Below the pieces are notes generated by a model, which worked only from the letters and a program-made list of their open reading frames with translations, was not told where the DNA came from and ran no database searches. From positions 72,839,595-72,903,594 of the forward strand of contig NC_083601.1 of the NCBI RefSeq assembly GCF_029168945.1: a DNA stretch of 64,000 bases, given 5' to 3'. This DNA comes from Cannabis sativa. Lineage: Eukaryota; Streptophyta; Magnoliopsida; Rosales; Cannabaceae. This document shows, piece by piece, positions 1-12,439 of the stretch. Position 1 is the stretch's first letter; each line of letters opens with the position of its first letter. A program made the position numbers and the translations under genes.

Positions 1-1293
1 TATAAATTTTCCAAATATTTTAAAATTTTGCAGGTTGTCTTAAATAACTACAATATACACGATTATGAACAAATTTAGACTAAAAAATTCTTATAAATAC
101 TGAAACAATTAGGAGTTGCATCAGTACACCCATTTTGATGGGGTGTAGTCTCCTATATTTATAATTATGTTATTTTAAAACAATATTTTAATTTGTTCAA
201 AAAAATTATATTAATAACATTTATTTAGCATGATGTGAATTTTTGGAGAGTATTTATAAGAATTGCTAAAATGTATTATTAGTGCCGTGATTTTATTATT
301 GGGGTAATTAAGTAACGAATTCTATATAACATAAATAAATAACTTTTAAAAAATATCGCTAACTAATTGTAGGATGCCACTTATAAAAGGTGTTGAGTAT
401 GATACCATTGGTGTCCAATAGCAATATAAAGATAATGTATATATATATTTTAATTTACTTTTAAGTATATTATTTTAGAGAATATCACTAACCAATTATA
501 AAGTACCACTTATAAAATGTATTAGATATAGTACTACTGGTACCCAATAACAATATAAAGATGATGTATATATATTTTTTAGTCTACTTTTTAAATTAGA
601 TTTAATACTAGTGTATGATGTAAATCAAATTTGGCACATACTAAATATTGTACCAAATTTAATATAGAATATAATATGATTTAATTTACATTATAATAAA
701 TATCATATTTTTTATTTAAGCTCCTACTACTTATTTGATATATGTAATATAGTTTTAATGTATTTCAATAAAAAAAAAATTAAAGCTTTTTGTTAATTTT
801 TTAAATTAATTTTACATTTAATATATTGGAACACAATTATTATATTTTTAGTTACCAAGTTATAATCCATAGTATTTTAATAATTAGATAAATATATATT
901 TGGTGTGAAAGAAAAAATATTGTTAAATTTTAATACATATTTTTTACATTGCCATTTAACACTCCTTTCCTATATTATTTATTACCTAAAATATTAATTT
1001 TTGTAAATTTTTTATATTATTTTATTAATATTTTTACAGTATTTTATAGAAATATAAGAAAATAACAAAAAAACCACATGAAAGTTTAAGTAACAAAAAA
1101 ATAACAAAACAATATCAAAATAACATAAAAAATAATATACAGATAATAAAAAAAATCAACAACAAAATAACATGAGTATAACATAAAAATATACTAAAAA
1201 ATTGAATTTTTTGTAAATAAAATATAAAAAATCGTAAGGATCGCAATTTTATAATTTTTTTTTTAAAAAAATTATCCTTTTATTAAATCATAA
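1..1293. other. AT-rich intergenic DNA without a gene
   Basis: No open frame here has coding character. The stretch is made of A/T runs with occasional ATATAT tracts. It holds a short palindrome at 111-154 and a diverged tandem repeat at 352-600, both described separately. I see no promoter, RNA gene or transposon coding remnant in the rest. Confidence 0.7.
352..600. repeat. Diverged tandem repeat, two units of about 125 bp
   Basis: Unit one (about 352-475) and unit two (about 481-600) share the order 'ctaactaattgtagg / ctaaccaattataaag', 'ccacttataaaa', a 'taccattggt / tactactggt' block, 'caatagcaatataaag' and an ATATAT tail. Roughly three quarters of positions agree by eye. A related fragment with the same AATTATAAAG...CACTTTAT core lies in reverse orientation near 28910-28943, next to the Tat element. 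This suggests an old dispersed repeat family; its class is unknown. Confidence 0.5.
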
Positions 1294-1302
1294 TATAACT
1301 TT

Positions 1303-2300
1303 GGGTAGTTCTACAATGGACACCCTAATATTGGTCACAACCATGCACCCTTAAAATCTTGAATAGTGGTTAGTTATAATATTGAGACACATACTATTTT
1401 AGTGGATTGTCGAACATAGAATATTTATTCATTTATTTTTTTTTAATTATTTGTTTATTTATTTACAAAATATATATGAATATTTATTAAAAAATTGAAT
1501 TATTAATTTTTTGACATATAATTTTCTGAATTGTTTCCTGTATTTCTTTTTTATTTTATTTTTTCTTTCGACAATGTAAATGTTTCATGATATTCAATTG
1601 GATATATAATACCGAAAAAGAAAACAAATAAAAAGACATAAAAAGAAAATAATAGTAATAATATTAAAGAAGGTAAGAACTTATATATTCGATTCGGCAA
1701 AAATATATATATATTTATATTTTAATAGTTTCTTCCACCAACCATAACTTATATAATTTATTAAATAAAGAGTTTTAATTATAAGTATATCATAGAATAA
1801 AAAGAGAGTCAATGGCAGCAGTAGTCTTTCTTTGTTAAAATCTTGATTCAAGATTGAATTTTCATCTTTGAATGTATACTTTTATTTAAGGGACTGAGGG
1901 TTGGAGAGGGAATCTCCCGTTGGACTGTGGGGTTGAGGGAAAGGGAGTCGTCGGTGGTGCCGGAACTGAGGGAGAAGGAGAGAGGGTGCCGGAACTGAGG
2001 GAGGAGGGAGGAACCGTCGGCGACAACTTGGAGTGAAGAAGATGAAGAGAGTGAAGAAGATGAAGAGAGAGAGATGGATTGTTATTTTTAGGGATATTAT
2101 TTACTGTGCATTAGAGTTATATGACCAATTAAATAATAATTTAAAGGTTGTATAGGTAGACCCCAATTTTACTAAGGTTTGATTCTCTACAACAAGCCTT
2201 ACCACAAAAATCTTTCATTTAATAGCTGCCACCAATTATATTTTGTGATATTGGACACACTGGTGAGCCCATAAAAGGAGTGTCTATTGAAGAATTTTCC
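1303..2300. mobile_element. Non-autonomous Mutator-like element with 9-bp TSD
   Basis: The 9 bases at 1294-1302 (TATAACTTT) recur exactly at 2301-2309. The enclosed 998 bp begin GGGTAGTTCTACAATGGACA and end in a diverged inverse of this (reverse complement GGAAAATTCTTCAATAGACA). A 9-bp duplication with G-rich imperfect terminal inverted repeats is the hallmark of Mutator-superfamily elements. There is no transposase. The interior is AT-rich except for a GC-rich block at about 1893-2080. That block has two copies of 'ggtgccggaactgaggga' and two of 'agtgaagaagatgaagag', unlike the rest, and could be captured gene sequence (Pack-MULE). The TSD is directly visible; the captured-fragment idea is inference. 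Confidence 0.8.
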
Positions 2301-2309
2301 TATAACTTT

Positions 2310-2870
2310 TGTACTATGTCTATTAACTTTTAGGAGCTTTTTTATTTTTATACTTTAAAATAATTTTTTTTTTTATTTTTACGGAATTTTACATAGAAAC
2401 TCTTATTGCAACTAGAGCTGCAACCTAAATTACAACAAAAAAATGTACTATTGCAACTAGCACTGCAACCACTTTAGAAACCTCAAACCGTAAATTTAAA
2501 AAAAAAATAAAATAAAAAACAGTATATAAGAAATCCTCCTAACTTTTATCATGATCTAAAATATTTTAGATTTTTAGATAAAAAAATAAAAAAGAAAAAA
2601 GAAAAAGAAAAAGAAAAAGAAAGGTTACTGGTAGTAAATTTTTGGCGAAATTCATAAACTCGCGCTATGAACCACTGATGTAAACGTGAGAAAACATCAA
2701 CGAACCGTGTACAACAATGGCGAGGCAGGAGCGTGTGAGTAAAATAAACGTAGTGAACGCTTCGGTTCGTTCGTGGCGCGCGATTAAAACTTTTTTTTTC
2801 CCGAATGAGCTTTCGTTTCATATAGCCTTCGCCACTGCATTTTTAGCCGAATCAGTCTCTTCTCCATTAT
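2310..2870. other. Upstream region of the DCD-Kelch gene
   Basis: There is no gene here. A homopurine tract of AAAAAG units lies at about 2580-2620. The 250 bp before the TATA box are clearly less AT-rich (CG-containing segment at 2640-2790) than the transposon-derived sequence further left, as expected of a promoter. No specific binding site is called. Confidence 0.5.
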
Positions 2871-2873
2871 GAC

Positions 2874-2881
2874 TATAAATA
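2874..2881 (+). promoter_or_regulatory. TATA box of the DCD-Kelch gene
   Basis: CTATAAATA lies about 850 bp upstream of the start codon. Transcription would start near 2905-2915. Since the coding frame begins right after a splice acceptor (AG at 3731-3732), the 5' UTR must be interrupted by at least one intron. Candidate donors include 3047 (AAG|GTTTGT), and an internal acceptor lies at 3158-3159. The exact UTR exons are unresolved. Confidence 0.6.
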
Positions 2882-3733
2882 CCCACCAACACACCACAAT
2901 CATTTCTATATCAAACTTTTCCTTCACTTTCTCGAGAAACTAACCTCATTGCTTAAGTACGGACCTCCTGTAGTTAGTATTAGTGTCCTTCTGTGTTCAT
3001 CTAACGTATTTCAAGATTTTTGAAGCCCCTCTCCTTCTTGTATAAGGTTTGTTCTTACAATTCCTTTCATTTTAATTTTATCTTTCAAAGTTTCATTGAT
3101 TCAAGCTTTTTTTTTTATTATTATTTATTATATGCGTGTGTTTTCTTCTCTTTATGCAGAACTCGGGCGATCATTTTTTCTCCTTCGGAAGTAGCGGACA
3201 CTGAGAGTATTTACATCTCTCTTGAAATGGAATCTTTCTATGGATCATTTTCTCATATATAAAAATGTTGCATTGTTCTTTGGACTCTGGTTTATTTGTA
3301 ATTCTATTATTGCTACTATTGTTTTTGTTTGGAAAAGGTGTTATTATCTATGCATCATTAAATAAACAAATTTTCTTTTTATTCTTATTATTTTCTTTCT
3401 TTTGAGCAAAAAGAGAAACGCCAAACTTCTGTTAATCATGGGAACTGAGTCAACTGACCTTGATTAAGCTAGAAAGAAAGTAAAAGAAACAAACCTTTTG
3501 TTCTATATATTTCAGTACTGCTTCATATGGCATTTAGTGCTTTATTTTTGTAATCCACAGAGGCTTTTCCTTTTTTATTCTTTTCCCAAGTGTAACCACT
3601 GTATCCCTTTACATTGCATTTAAGTAAGAAAGAAATATATCTATTTTGTTTTTCCTTGGCATGGTACTCTTATTCTCATATGGTTCAAATTGCTGCCTTT
3701 TTATGACACTGATTTATTTATTTAAAACACAGA

Positions 3734-6700
3734 ATGGGTGCAGGGAGGAAGACTGAGACTTATTGGTTGAAAGAAAAATCTGTACCTCAGGCTCAGTGGC
3801 CATCGAACTTCAGCTCAACTGCTAGAAATTTGAGAAAAAATGATCTTGGGGGAGTCATATTTGGTTGCAAGCATAGCACTTTCAAAGAATGCATTTTGAA
3901 ACAGTTGTTTGGTGAGATATTGTGTTCCTCCTGTTTATGTACTACACACACATATTTGTAAAAGTTTTTCATAATAATTGAATCTAATGTTCTGAAATAC
4001 CAATTAAATATTTTGAACAGGATTACCAGCTCCACATTTCTCGTATGTGCAGAACATAAAGCCTGGTTTGCCCCTGTTCTTATTCAACTATAGCGATAGG
4101 AAACTTCATGGAATTTTTGAGGCTGCAAGTGCTGGACAAATGAATATAAATCCACATGGTTGGACTGCAGATGAATCTGATTATACCCTTTATCCTGCAC
4201 AAGTATAACATCATCTTAAAGTCTTTGTCATGTAGTTTGGTTCTGGTTTTCTTTTTTCTTTTTTTGGTTTCCTTTTTGTCAATTTCACTGAAAAGTATTG
4301 TATATATGTTTTTTTTTTCTTTTTTGCAGGTGAAGATTCGAGTTCGGATGGAGTGCCAGCCCTTGGTTGAAGATCAGTTTGGACCAATAATTACTGATAA
4401 CTACTATGAGCCTAAACTGTTTTGGTTTGAACTTGACCGGGATCAAACAGAAAAACTAATTTCTTTGTTTTCATCATTTCTGACAACTGTGCGTGCTGCT
4501 ATCTCAGCGAATACTGAGACTTCAAACTCTGTTTACAATGCAGCATTCCCTGTGCCTAATAGAAGGCGAGAAGAAATAGTGAAGTCCCTAAATGTTGCTA
4601 ACCCTGATCAGACTAACACAGATGGAGAAAACCGTAATACATGGAGTTCACCCAAGTTAGGTAATTCTAACCGTGAAAATGGAAATTGGGTTCATGGAGG
4701 CTTAGATGATGAAGAACGATGTTTGGAAGCTATAGATCATAAAAAATCAGCTCAAACGTTAAAAACTGGTGTTATAAACCAAACAAAAAGTTGTGATTAT
4801 TCTTACTCTTCTGCTGTACAAACCATGGGAACTTCCCATCCACGAAAATTTTGGAGCGAATTGTTCAAAGGTTCAAATGCTGAGGATGCTGGAGAGGAAA
4901 GTCAAGACATTAAGTTACCATCTTCAGGCTCAACAAACCTTTCTATATCTGATGATTCTAGTTTGGATGAAAAGGGAAAATGTTTAGAAGTTGTTGTTGA
5001 TGATTCAGAAAACTACGAGGAATACATGAACCTGGGACTAATTAATGAACTATTGAATTCCCCTGTCAAGAAAGAAGGATATACTTATTTTACAAGTTGC
5101 ACTCAAAAGGACACTATACCAACTTCTCTAACAACAAATAAAGGTAACAGTAGCTTCAGCTGAATCCTTTTATCTGAATAGTTTAAAACATTGTTAAAAA
5201 TTTCAGGTCCTCCCCCTCATTTAGAATTTGGAAGGCAACCTTTGAAAGCTGCTGTAGGTGAGGATACAGACAGAATGATTGGTGAGACAAGTAGACTTTC
5301 TATCAAATGCTGAATGTACCTCAGTATCTGCAGTGATAGTAAATAAGTTTAGGAAACAATAATAGTTGGGAAGACAAGTGTCACAGGAATGTCTTTGGTG
5401 TGGGATTTTATCTTATTGCATTAGTCTTTAATTATATTTATTTACCTTTTTATTTTTGTTTGTCACTTTGGCTTTGGCTTTGATTTTGATGTTTGCTGCT
5501 ATTTGTTTAATGCCTTTTGTTATCGTTTTGGATATGATCTTAAGAGTGATGGATCATTGTATGTTGGAACAGTGGGATAGACGTGAGTATCTTAAATAGA
5601 AAGAGAGTTTTTGCTCTCTTTTGGGGGTTTCCCTTGTTTAACCATGGTTTCACTTGAGCTTTATTTGATTTTCCCAACCAATTCATCCCATGAGTTATTA
5701 AATTATGTTTACTCTCCAGAAACAATGGACATCATGGAAATGAATGCTTCTGATTTCAACTCTATTTTTCCGATGGTAATTAAATCTGCCGATCATATTG
5801 AAGCTTTGAATTTACAATAATTAGTTACTTTTTATAACTCTGTATTGTACCTGTGAAATGTTGTAATAGTTACTACGTGAAATCAAAGAGCTGAAATCAT
5901 CTCTTGGAGAAGAAGATCGCAAAATCAATCTTTTGGAGCATGATATGGTATGGTTGTTACTAAATTTCATTATTTTTGCACTTTATTTTATTTGTCATGT
6001 TTCTCAGCGAAGTTAACAGGTATTTGCTTTATTATTCTATACCAACCAACCTGCATCATTTGACTATTCAAATAAAAGGAAAGGAAAAACTTGCACCATT
6101 TGACTTACTTATTTCTTGGACAAAATATCTGATTCAGTCCTTTAGTGAACTCACTCAAGACTTAAACCCATACATAATAAGAAAATCTCTATTTTTTGTT
6201 TAATTATGATAGTCATCAATAGGGTATTGGCAGCTTGGCACTCTGTTTTGCTCTTTGAATTTTCTCCATTATAACTGAATAATTTGAGTTTTCACAGGTT
6301 AAATCAAGATTAGTAATTCAACTCTTAAAAGATAGATGCATTGCATTGGAAAATCAGCTATTTAAACAAAGTGGGAATGATGAACAAGAGGAGTCCGAGT
6401 CCATCAATGATCTTCATCCAAACCTTGATGAGTTAGTACTTTTAGTGGGAGGATTTGATGGTTCTTCATGGTTACCAGCTTTAGATTTTTATCATCCTTC
6501 TTTAGATCATATGGAACACCGTAGCTCCATGCGTTTTGCACGTTCATATGCCTGTGCTGCAAATCTAAATGGAGAAATCTATATTTTGGGCGGTGTATGC
6601 AACAATGTGTGGTATGATGAAGGTACTAGTTTTACTTTTTTTCTTGAATTAAATTTTCTGCAGCTACGTAGATATTCAATCAAAATGCATTAACACCAAT

Positions 6701-8142
6701 TCTTTTTCACGAAGTCGAATCATACAACCCGGTGTCGAATCAGTGGACTAGATGTCCTTCATTGAATCAAAAGAATGGAAACTTTGCGGGAGTTTCTTTT
6801 GATGATAAAATCTATGCAATTGGTGGTGGAAACGGCAATGAATATTTCTCAACGGTGGAAATATTTGATGTGAACAATGGAAAGTGGATCCCAGCTCAAC
6901 CCATGCTACATAAGGTAAATTTTCTTTGGCACACACTTGCTTAATGCATCTAGTTGTCGGCTTCATCTATTAAATGGCATAATGAATGACGCAACTATTG
7001 GCAAATTGGTTAATTCTTACTGAGAAGTGAGAATTGCTAGTCCACAACCAAATGTTTGTTTTTCTACAAATAGATTTCCAGTATCTGGCTCCATATTTTT
7101 GCACCTTCAAATGTAGATACTACTACTAGGAAAGTAAATTTTGGCAATACATAGGCAACTCTTGTGAAAATTTCTCACTTCACTCTGTTCAACCAGTGAC
7201 GTGTATGCTGTTTTCCATTTATAATACAAACATGAAATTAAACCCAAAGGGCAACTACAAATTCAGTTAATAATCATATCTGGTTTTTCCTTCTTTGTTC
7301 AGAGACTTTCCTCAGCTGCTGCCGAAATCAATGGTGCAATCTATGCCGTGGGAGGATATGATGGAAAGAACTATTTAAAGTATGATGCCAATTTATTATA
7401 TCTGTGACTGGTATTGATTTTCTATATAAATTTATGGTATTAGCTAGCATGTACTACGAACGAGCATAGTAAAAAAAAAAATTGGTATTTTGATCCTTAT
7501 TATCTGACACATCTCTTCCCTAACCTCTCAGATCAGTAGAAAGATTTGATCCTCGTGAACGTTCATGGAGAAGACTTGAGAGCATGTCAACGAAGAGAGG
7601 TGGTCATACAGTTGCAGTTCTTAATGAAAAACTGTGAGTTGATGGTCTCATCTGCATGTTAAGATTTAAGATAAGCTTCTTGCTAATTCATTTTGATTCC
7701 TTAAGACAATATAACACAAACATATGTAGTTTTACGTTCAGAACTGCGTTAACAACTAATAAGATGATCCATTAACAGATTTGTTTTGGGCGGTTACAAT
7801 GGTCAGAACGTAATGTCTTCTGTTGAGATTTTTGACCCTCGTCGTGGCTCTTGGATGATGGGGGACTCCATGAATGACTCTCGGGGCTATTCTGCAGCTG
7901 CTGTGATTGAAAATACAATTTATGCCATTGGCGGCATAAAGGGTGACAATGAGATTTTAGAGACCGTAAGTTTGATATTTTCATTTCTACAGAAAATAAG
8001 TGACACCTTTCGTCTTAGCAAGGTTTTGATACAGAAAAGCTTGAATGTACAGGTGGAATGCTACAAAGAAGGTCATGGATGGCAAAAGACTAATCTCAAA
8101 GCCATTGGGAAAAGGTGCTTCTTCTCTGCCATTGTTTTGTAA
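3734..8142 (+). CDS. DCD (development and cell death) domain protein with Kelch repeats
   Basis: Twelve coding exons join in frame: 3734-3911, 4021-4202, 4330-5143, 5207-5281, 5720-5775, 5870-5947, 6298-6622, 6715-6914, 7303-7379, 7532-7633, 7779-7965 and 8053-8142. Each has GT-AG borders; the product is 787 aa. Residues about 33-165 form the DCD domain: GGVIFGC, FGLPAPHF, LPLFLFNYSDRKLHGIFEA, then PAQVKIRV. A low-complexity acidic/serine linker follows. Residues about 436-485 look like a coiled coil. From about 507 to the C-terminus there are five to six Kelch blades, each with a GG doublet (VLLVGGFDG, IYILGGV, IYAIGGG, IYAVGGYDG, LFVLGGYNG, IYAIGGIKG) followed by E-x-(Y/F)-x-P/V...W. DCD proteins are plant-specific and linked to ER-stress and cell-death responses. 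Kelch propellers usually bind partner proteins. No enzymatic motif is seen, so the function here is inferred from family only. Confidence 0.93.
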
Positions 8143-9119
8143 GGTTGGAGACTGAAAGCTGGTGTTGTCTAACAAACTAACACGTCCGGTTGCAGCTGAT
8201 TATAATCTTAAATAGTATTATAACAAGTACAAATACTAAAGCTGAAAACAAATACTATCCACTCGTACTTCCACACTTTAAAAAATATGGTGTTTATATA
8301 AATATTACTTAAAAATAGCTATGTCCAAACATGAGTTACTTTGCAAAAAAGAAAAGGGAAATTTGGAATTCTCAACGGGCTTCCGTATGTTATCATTATT
8401 CATTATCATTACAAGCAAATCGCTTACTGTTAATTCATTTTAATATGGAGGGGAAATCAGCGTTGACATAAGGAGAGCCAGCCATTTTGGCAAATGGTGT
8501 TTTACCTTCTCTTTTTAATTTGGTGTTGCAGATGCTAACATATATTTCTACACAGTAAAAGATAACGAGTGTTTTTTATGGTGCACCCCTAAAAGTCCTC
8601 ATCGTGTTTTTTTAATTGTGGTTATTTTATTAATTTACAAAATAATTTATTTTATGTGTATAAAAAAAAAAAAAAAAAAAAAAAAAAACTCATGTGCAAC
8701 AGATTATGAATATAGAAAAAGAAAAAAAAAAAAAAAAAGAACTCGTAGCATAACATTTATCTTTCAACATGCAATGAATATGAATATTTGTGCCCTATTG
8801 TGCCTTTTGAGAGGTAGGTATCGTCCAGAAGAAATACACTTACACATCAATCATCCATATTAAGCAACAACGAAAATGGTTATATCTAACTCAAATCTAT
8901 TTTCAACAGTACACGACTTGATTAATTATTCCTTGACATTATTCAGTCATTTAAATTTTTAACCGACTACAATTACAAAAGTCACCAACTTGATATTGAA
9001 TCTAGTAACGCCATAGCTAAAAAAACAAGAATAAAAAAAAACTCAAGTTTTGCAAGAGCCTCAAAGATCCCCAACTATAAGCAATTACCCGAATTTGCTT
9101 TGCAAAGAGGCGAGGCTCT
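8143..9119. other. Intergenic region between two convergent genes
   Basis: This stretch separates the 3' ends of the DCD-Kelch gene (+) and the BADC gene (-) and must hold both 3' UTRs and poly(A) sites. It contains a run of more than 25 A at about 8661-8689 and a purine run at about 8716-8740. No gene or transposon structure is seen. Confidence 0.6.
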
Positions 9120-12100
9120 TCACCTGATACCATGAAATGATGGTAAGACAGCAATAAGTGGGTCTCCGTAACCAACTGCTTCTGTAAACCAAAACCATTG
9201 GAATAAAATATTAGAATGAAAACCAGATCAAAATCCATACTATTGCTTCAGTGATAGATAACACTTCACTAAAACTCTAGGTAACAGACATTATCGCCGA
9301 GAGATATAAGCCTGTAATCTTTTTTAGTTATAAAAGATCTAATGAACTAAAATGCTTTTTTTTTAATATAAAAATATCAACTTTTTTTTTTGGGCAAAGT
9401 AATAAAGTTACTCTAATGAACCAAAACCATTAGCGTATACAACCATAAGCATTTAAATTTTACCTCCTTCATTGAAGAGGACCTTCAAAACTTCTCCACC
9501 AACGTCTGTCTGCTCAACATAACAAAAGGCCAAAACCATTACGACATATGTCCATCATGGGAAAGTATGATTACCAAGAATGATCTCAAAAAGGAATCTT
9601 ACCTTCACTGGAAGCTCTGTGCCAAACTGATCCACATATCCAATTACTTGTCCCTCTTTAATTAGCTCACCCTGTATTTTTGACAATAAACAAAGTAAGA
9701 AAATACAACAATTGACTGATTTCAAGCACTTCAATATAGAGATACTTAAAAGCAAAAACAAAGACCAACAGAAACAGATTCAAAGTATTATATATATATT
9801 TATTTTATGTTGTCAATTACACATATAACTGGTGTATAAATTAGACGGAAAACGATACCTCTTTACAGATGGGTGGTTGCTTCTTTCCTTTAACTGTTCT
9901 TCCCTTTCGGAATGAACCAACCTGGAAAATAGATAATTGAAGATTTTACATTGACCCTTCTCTTGAACAAGAAACAGAATAAACATCATAGGCAGAATAC
10001 AAACCGTGGGAGAAGACACAAGAACATATGCATTAGATCCAGAGGCCTCCAAGGCTGCTAATTTCGGTGATTTCACCAAAGAGACATTTGCAAATGGACT
10101 GGTACTTTTAGGAGCGGTTTTGGGTGGTGATGGTGGTGGTGCAGCAGGTTCAGATTCAACCATTGGTTTAGTTGGAATAGGAGGTGCTGATGTTGGCGAG
10201 ATGTTGGACAATGGAGCTTTGGTGACTCCAATGTTTCGCTTCAAATGCATCTCAAAGTCTCCAACCTATCACAGAAGAGAACTGCTAGTCAAATAAAAGA
10301 ATGCTCAAACCAATAATTTTCAATTTTCAATTTTCAATCATTCAAGGAGAGGCTGTTCTATATTTCAAAATTCTCCAAATGATCAGTTAAAATTTCATCA
10401 ATGGTATAGATAATCTAAAGGTTTTCTTAGTACCATCTCTGTGTACATTATGAGCGGTCTCAATAAAGTTATTGTGACCATTTTAATTCTAACAGTCGTA
10501 CGTACGTATATTCACAAGTGTTTTCCATATGCACTAAGCAACAATGAAGCACTTTGAAATAAACCAGATTAAGGGTCTTGAAGTTCACCTTTAGTTTCAG
10601 CTCAGCAATCTCTGTCTCATCACAGACCTCTAGCATCAACGCCTAATAATTCAAAATACTATGTTAATACAAAACGGTTTAAGCAAACTTTGTGCGTTAA
10701 ATGGTATTCGAGGCAAATAGTTAAAACATAACCATTAACAAAATTTCATGACTAACATCATTACATGACATGGTGTGCCGACCATATTTCTAGAGCTATA
10801 CAGACACAAGGGTTGAGAATGACAAGATGTGTTAAATGAGCTCACTTCAGGAAATCAAACCATAAATTTGAAGCTCCAGAAAACATGTACACTATTTTAA
10901 TTAAAACATATGCAATAACAACCGAAATCAATCATCCCTAAAATGAAAGATTCCAGGCATTGAGTAAATGAACCAGATATACATAGGTAACACATGCATA
11001 CTAGTCAGGAAAAATACTTTTGACAAATCAACATTCGCCCATTTATATAACATCGTATGGTAGGCCATAAATTGGGAGAATTTGCACCCACTAAATTGTC
11101 TGACAAACAAAGAAAAATAATTACATAAATGAAAGAAAATGCTAGCCAACCATTTAAATATGCTCACCTCAAATCCATTAGGAAAAGTTGGACTTCGGTG
11201 GGATTTCTCCAATGAACCTTGTGGAATGCAATCTGATGAAACTGCTTAATGAGTATTGATTTTAAAACATACTAGCTCACACAAACACAAGATATTACAA
11301 TTCATTCTTGGCCCATATTAGTTCATAAGATTACAGTGGAAGCATTTTAAAACATTTTTAGTTCATAGTGCTTCTTCAGTGCAGAGCCATATTCAACCAG
11401 CAAAATCTGGCAGAACTTTTAACCAATGAGTGTGTTCATAATGGTGCATAAGACATGGCAAAGGTTGGTGTTAGAGCAATTTACATCTACGTAATAATTG
11501 AAACCAGACTGCAAGTTCTTAATCAACCCCAGCTCCCACCCTTTCTCAAAAAATGTATCTTATACTGCCCTTTAAGTTTCCAGTTACATGTATATAAAAT
11601 AATTAAGAAGAAATTACATAAACCCTCACCATTGGACTTAGCTGTATCCTTAGCATCTGATGTCTTTACACATGATACTAGCATTCCCTTGTGCTTTTTA
11701 GAAGAGTACATTAACTTCCCACCAATAGTCAAATTATGGATGCAAGATCTATTTGGGGTCAATTGGCTGCCATTATACGCCGAAAGCATACCAGGCTTCT
11801 CAATGAAAGACCTTGTATGTGAATTAATGCCCACTGAACCTGAATTTTTCAGACCACAATATAATATAACACGATCAAAATCAAGCTTTTTACTGGTTGC
11901 TTGCTACATACCAGTTCGAACTTTGCAAAATAAACTTTAAATTTTATATCCATTGCATCAATGAATGCCTAAAAGTACCGTACTGTTATTTAAAAAAAAA
12001 TCTATAAATGGAATAGTTTTTAACTCGGAAAAAACAAAACAATACCATTAAACAACTTAATCTAAAGAGTAGAAACAATCGAGTAGGCAGAAACATCATC

Positions 12101-12439
12101 ACTACTGCAGAAAAAAGAAATTAAGCACAAATGTCAAATTAAATCCACTGAGCTCATGAAAACACCATTCGCGATTGCCATCTTCCAGCTCGAGATAACT
12201 AGATCTTACCGTCTTAATGCCGACATTCAAACATTTCAAAGAACTTAGATTTTTAATGATCCTTTATTCCTCGAAATAAGACCAAAGCTCAAATATATCC
12301 ATTTCCAGCGAACCTCACTCCAAAATTTACTTTCAGTGCTATAGCACCAATACATTTGTAGAGATACATATCTACATTAAGTGAGAAAAAGAGAGATGTA
12401 CTTACAATTGAAGGATCGGAGAACAGCAGCAGACTCCAT
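9120..12439 (-). CDS. Biotin/lipoyl attachment domain-containing (BADC) protein, plastid
   Basis: Nine exons read on the minus strand: 12439-12406, 11839-11630, 11241-11168, 10642-10589, 10265-10005, 9921-9859, 9671-9603, 9509-9464 and 9181-9120 (TGA). The phases close and give 290 aa, the usual size of the family. The first ~75 residues are Ser/Lys/Asn-rich and acid-poor, as in a plastid transit peptide. Then come LMLEVCDETEIAELKLKVGD, a Pro/Ala-rich hinge (about 135-165) and a C-terminal biotinyl-like fold: VLVSSPTVGSFRKGR, GELIKEGQVIGYVDQFGTEL, GYGDPLIAVLPSFHGIR. Where BCCP has the biotinylated (A/V)MK(M/L), this protein has QFGTEL, so there is no biotin lysine. BADC proteins occupy BCCP places in heteromeric acetyl-CoA carboxylase and dampen plastid fatty-acid synthesis. 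Family assignment is strong; which BADC paralogue this is cannot be told. Confidence 0.93.

Noticed and set aside
2549..2821. Small minus-strand frame upstream of the DCD-Kelch gene
   Set aside because: It ends in a low-complexity Phe/Ser run from a purine tract and overlaps the promoter. No similarity or splice context.
3020..3262. Upstream open frame before the DCD-Kelch gene
   Set aside because: Phe/Tyr/Ser-rich from T-rich UTR/intron DNA and crossing likely splice sites. Not a convincing gene.
10006..10296. Plus-strand Gly/Ala-rich frame
   Set aside because: It is the antisense shadow of BADC exon 5 (Pro/Ala-rich hinge).
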